A stretch of DNA of 64,000 nt, from positions 186,001-250,000 of the forward strand of contig PKTN01000001.1 of the NCBI GenBank assembly GCA_002869185.1, read 5' to 3'. Below the pieces are notes generated by a model. The model ran no database searches. It was not told where the DNA came from and saw only the letters and a program-made list of their open reading frames with translations. This stretch comes from Denitrovibrio sp. (GTDB lineage: Bacteria > Chrysiogenota > Deferribacteres > Deferribacterales > Geovibrionaceae). Shown piece by piece: positions 62,736-64,000 of this stretch; the stretch's first letter is position 1, and every line of letters begins with the position of its first letter. The position numbers and the translations under genes are program-made.

Positions 62736-64000
62736 ATGACACCGAAAGATGCAATTAAATTTATCGAGGAAAAAGGAGCTAAGCTCGTTGACCTTAGATT
62801 TTCAGACTTTTTAGGACAGTGGCAGCACACTACAGTACCTGCTCACGAGATTTCAGAGGACATCTTTGAAGATGGACTTGGTTTTGATGGTTCTTCTATC
62901 AGAGGATGGCAAGCAATCAACAACTCTGACATGATTATGCTCCCTGATGCAGCGACAATCAAAATGGATCCTTATACAGAGGTTCCTACAGCATACATGA
63001 TCTGTAACATCTTTGACCCTATTAGCAAAGAGCGTTACACAAAAGATCCTAGAAACATAGCTACTAAAGCTATCAAATACCTTCAGTCTACAGGTCTTGC
63101 TGATACAGCATACTTTGGACCAGAAGCTGAATTCTTCGTATTCGATAACGTTCAATACGATACTACAAAGAACTCTTCTTACTACTTCGTAGATACAGAA
63201 GAGGGTAACTGGAACACTGGCGCTGAAGGCAAAAACCTCGGTTACAAAATCAGACCAAAAGAGGGATACTTCCCAGTTCCACCACTCGACTCACTCTTCA
63301 ACCTTCGTAACGAAATGGTTATGACTATGGAAGAGCAAGGTCTTTACATCGAGAACTCACACCACGAAGTTGCTTCAGGCGGACAGTGTGAAATCGATAT
63401 GAGATTTAGCGATATGATCAGCATGTCAGATGACCTTCAGACATTCAAATACATCGTTAAAAACACAGCTAAGAAATATAACCAATCAGCTACATTCCTT
63501 CCAAAGCCACTTTTCGAAGATAACGGCTCTGGTATGCACGTACACCAATCACTCTGGAAAGATGGTACTCCACTTTTCGCTGGTGACGAGTACGCAGGTC
63601 TTAGTGAGATGGCTCTTTACTACATCGGTGGTATCATCAAGCACGCTCACACTATCGCTGCTTTCACAAACCCTACAACAAACTCTTACAAGAGACTTGT
63701 TCCTGGTTTTGAGGCTCCTGTTTCTCTTGCATACTCATCTAGAAACAGATCAGCATCACTTAGAATCCCAATGTACTCTCCATCACCAAAGGCGAAGAGA
63801 GTAGAAGTTAGATTCCCAGACCCAATGGCTAACCCATACATGGCTTTCACAGTTATGCTTATGGCTGGTCTTGACGGAATCCAGAACAAAATCGATCCAG
63901 GTGAGCCAATGGACAAGAACCTTTACGATCTTGATCCTATTGAGCTTTCAGCTATCCCACAGATGCCTTCTTCACTTGAGCAGGCTATCGATGCACTTGA
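62736..64000 (+). CDS. glnA: Glutamine synthetase type I (cut by window end)
   Basis: About 421 of an expected 470 residues are present. ATG 62736 with AGGAGG upstream. [11 protein letters not shown] (latch region), [11 protein letters not shown] with the metal-site Glu, [22 protein letters not shown] (ATP/glutamate site), and [17 protein letters not shown] are conserved. The adenylylation tyrosine motif is present as KNLYDLDP. Makes glutamine from glutamate and ammonia; the partner of the PII protein just upstream. Confidence 0.97.
   Translation, partial: MTPKDAIKFIEEKGAKLVDLRFSDFLGQWQHTTVPAHEISEDIFEDGLGFDGSSIRGWQAINNSDMIMLPDAATIKMDPYTEVPTAYMICNIFDPISKERYTKDPRNIATKAIKYLQSTGLADTAYFGPEAEFFVFDNVQYDTTKNSSYYFVDTEEGNWNTGAEGKNLGYKIRPKEGYFPVPPLDSLFNLRNEMVMTMEEQGLYIENSHHEVASGGQCEIDMRFSDMISMSDDLQTFKYIVKNTAKKYNQSATFLPKPLFEDNGSGMHVHQSLWKDGTPLFAGDEYAGLSEMALYYIGGIIKHAHTIAAFTNPTTNSYKRLVPGFEAPVSLAYSSRNRSASLRIPMYSPSPKAKRVEVRFPDPMANPYMAFTVMLMAGLDGIQNKIDPGEPMDKNLYDLDPIELSAIPQMPSSLEQAIDAL

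Overview
The window is a dense, AT-rich stretch of chromosome (by eye about 38-40 percent GC) from a Gram-negative, probably anaerobic or facultative, motile bacterium. Supporting evidence is an outer-membrane lipid transport (Mla/MCE) operon, TonB, lipoproteins, two chemoreceptors, a single-polypeptide pyruvate:ferredoxin oxidoreductase, GlnB-GlnA, two consensus sigma-54 promoters and an HspR/HAIR heat-shock operon. The gene mix fits Deferribacterota (Denitrovibrio/Geovibrio-like), but that is an inference from style and content, not a marker-gene assignment. About 60 genes cover nearly the whole window. There is no CRISPR array, rRNA operon, integrase or insertion sequence; one tRNA-Arg(CCG) is present.

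Layout. 1-2354: molybdate uptake modABC (minus, modC cut by the window edge) behind two tandem ModE-type operators. 2513-6543: a secreted DUF3124 protein, then a tight operon of a circularly permuted ATP-grasp enzyme, an alpha-E protein and a zinc metallopeptidase. 6531-9468: DMT exporter and a Cache chemoreceptor. 9623-13924: pstSCAB phosphate transport with a terminator after pstS. 14176-15138: an orphan phage-tail-spike-like beta-helix gene with its own terminator. 15180-19479: radical SAM protein, BioD/DRTGG protein, methyltransferase and divergent AraC regulator. 19526-22495: alanine dehydrogenase under a sigma-54 promoter with three upstream 16-bp palindromes, next to an ACT-domain sigma-54 activator and a rhodanese. 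22612-27096: a signalling operon (REC-PAS-GGEEF, PhnD-like binding protein, hybrid kinase with a His-less Hpt-like tail). 27160-30750: Tpx, BASS/ACR3-type carrier, a Cys-rich unknown, MTA phosphorylase and Apt. 30897-34090: DUF2179 protein, tRNA-Arg, small PrmA-like methyltransferase, Asd, HU. 34183-38771: DUF4384 protein, ExeA-like ATPase with SH3, SH3 lipoprotein, BioB. 38768-44725: the heat-shock operon hsp20-dnaJ-hspR-clpB-sigma factor-thioesterase. 44886-47169: TonB, a small membrane protein and a TrkA-type channel. 47341-55475: PIN-PhoH, chemoreceptor plus STAS protein, ABC-F, phasin-like, UbiB kinase, a membrane protein. 55553-59140: pyruvate:ferredoxin oxidoreductase. 59296-62238: an Mla-type operon whose ATPase-position protein has lost its ATPase motifs. 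62362-64000: glnB-glnA behind a sigma-54 promoter, glnA cut by the window end.

The most unusual items are the Mla operon with a pseudo-ATPase, the ACT/sigma-54/alanine dehydrogenase circuit, the ATP-grasp/alpha-E/metallopeptidase operon, the SH3 envelope cluster and the kinase with a degenerate Hpt domain. Regulatory sites were read by eye against known consensus sequences; none has been tested computationally.
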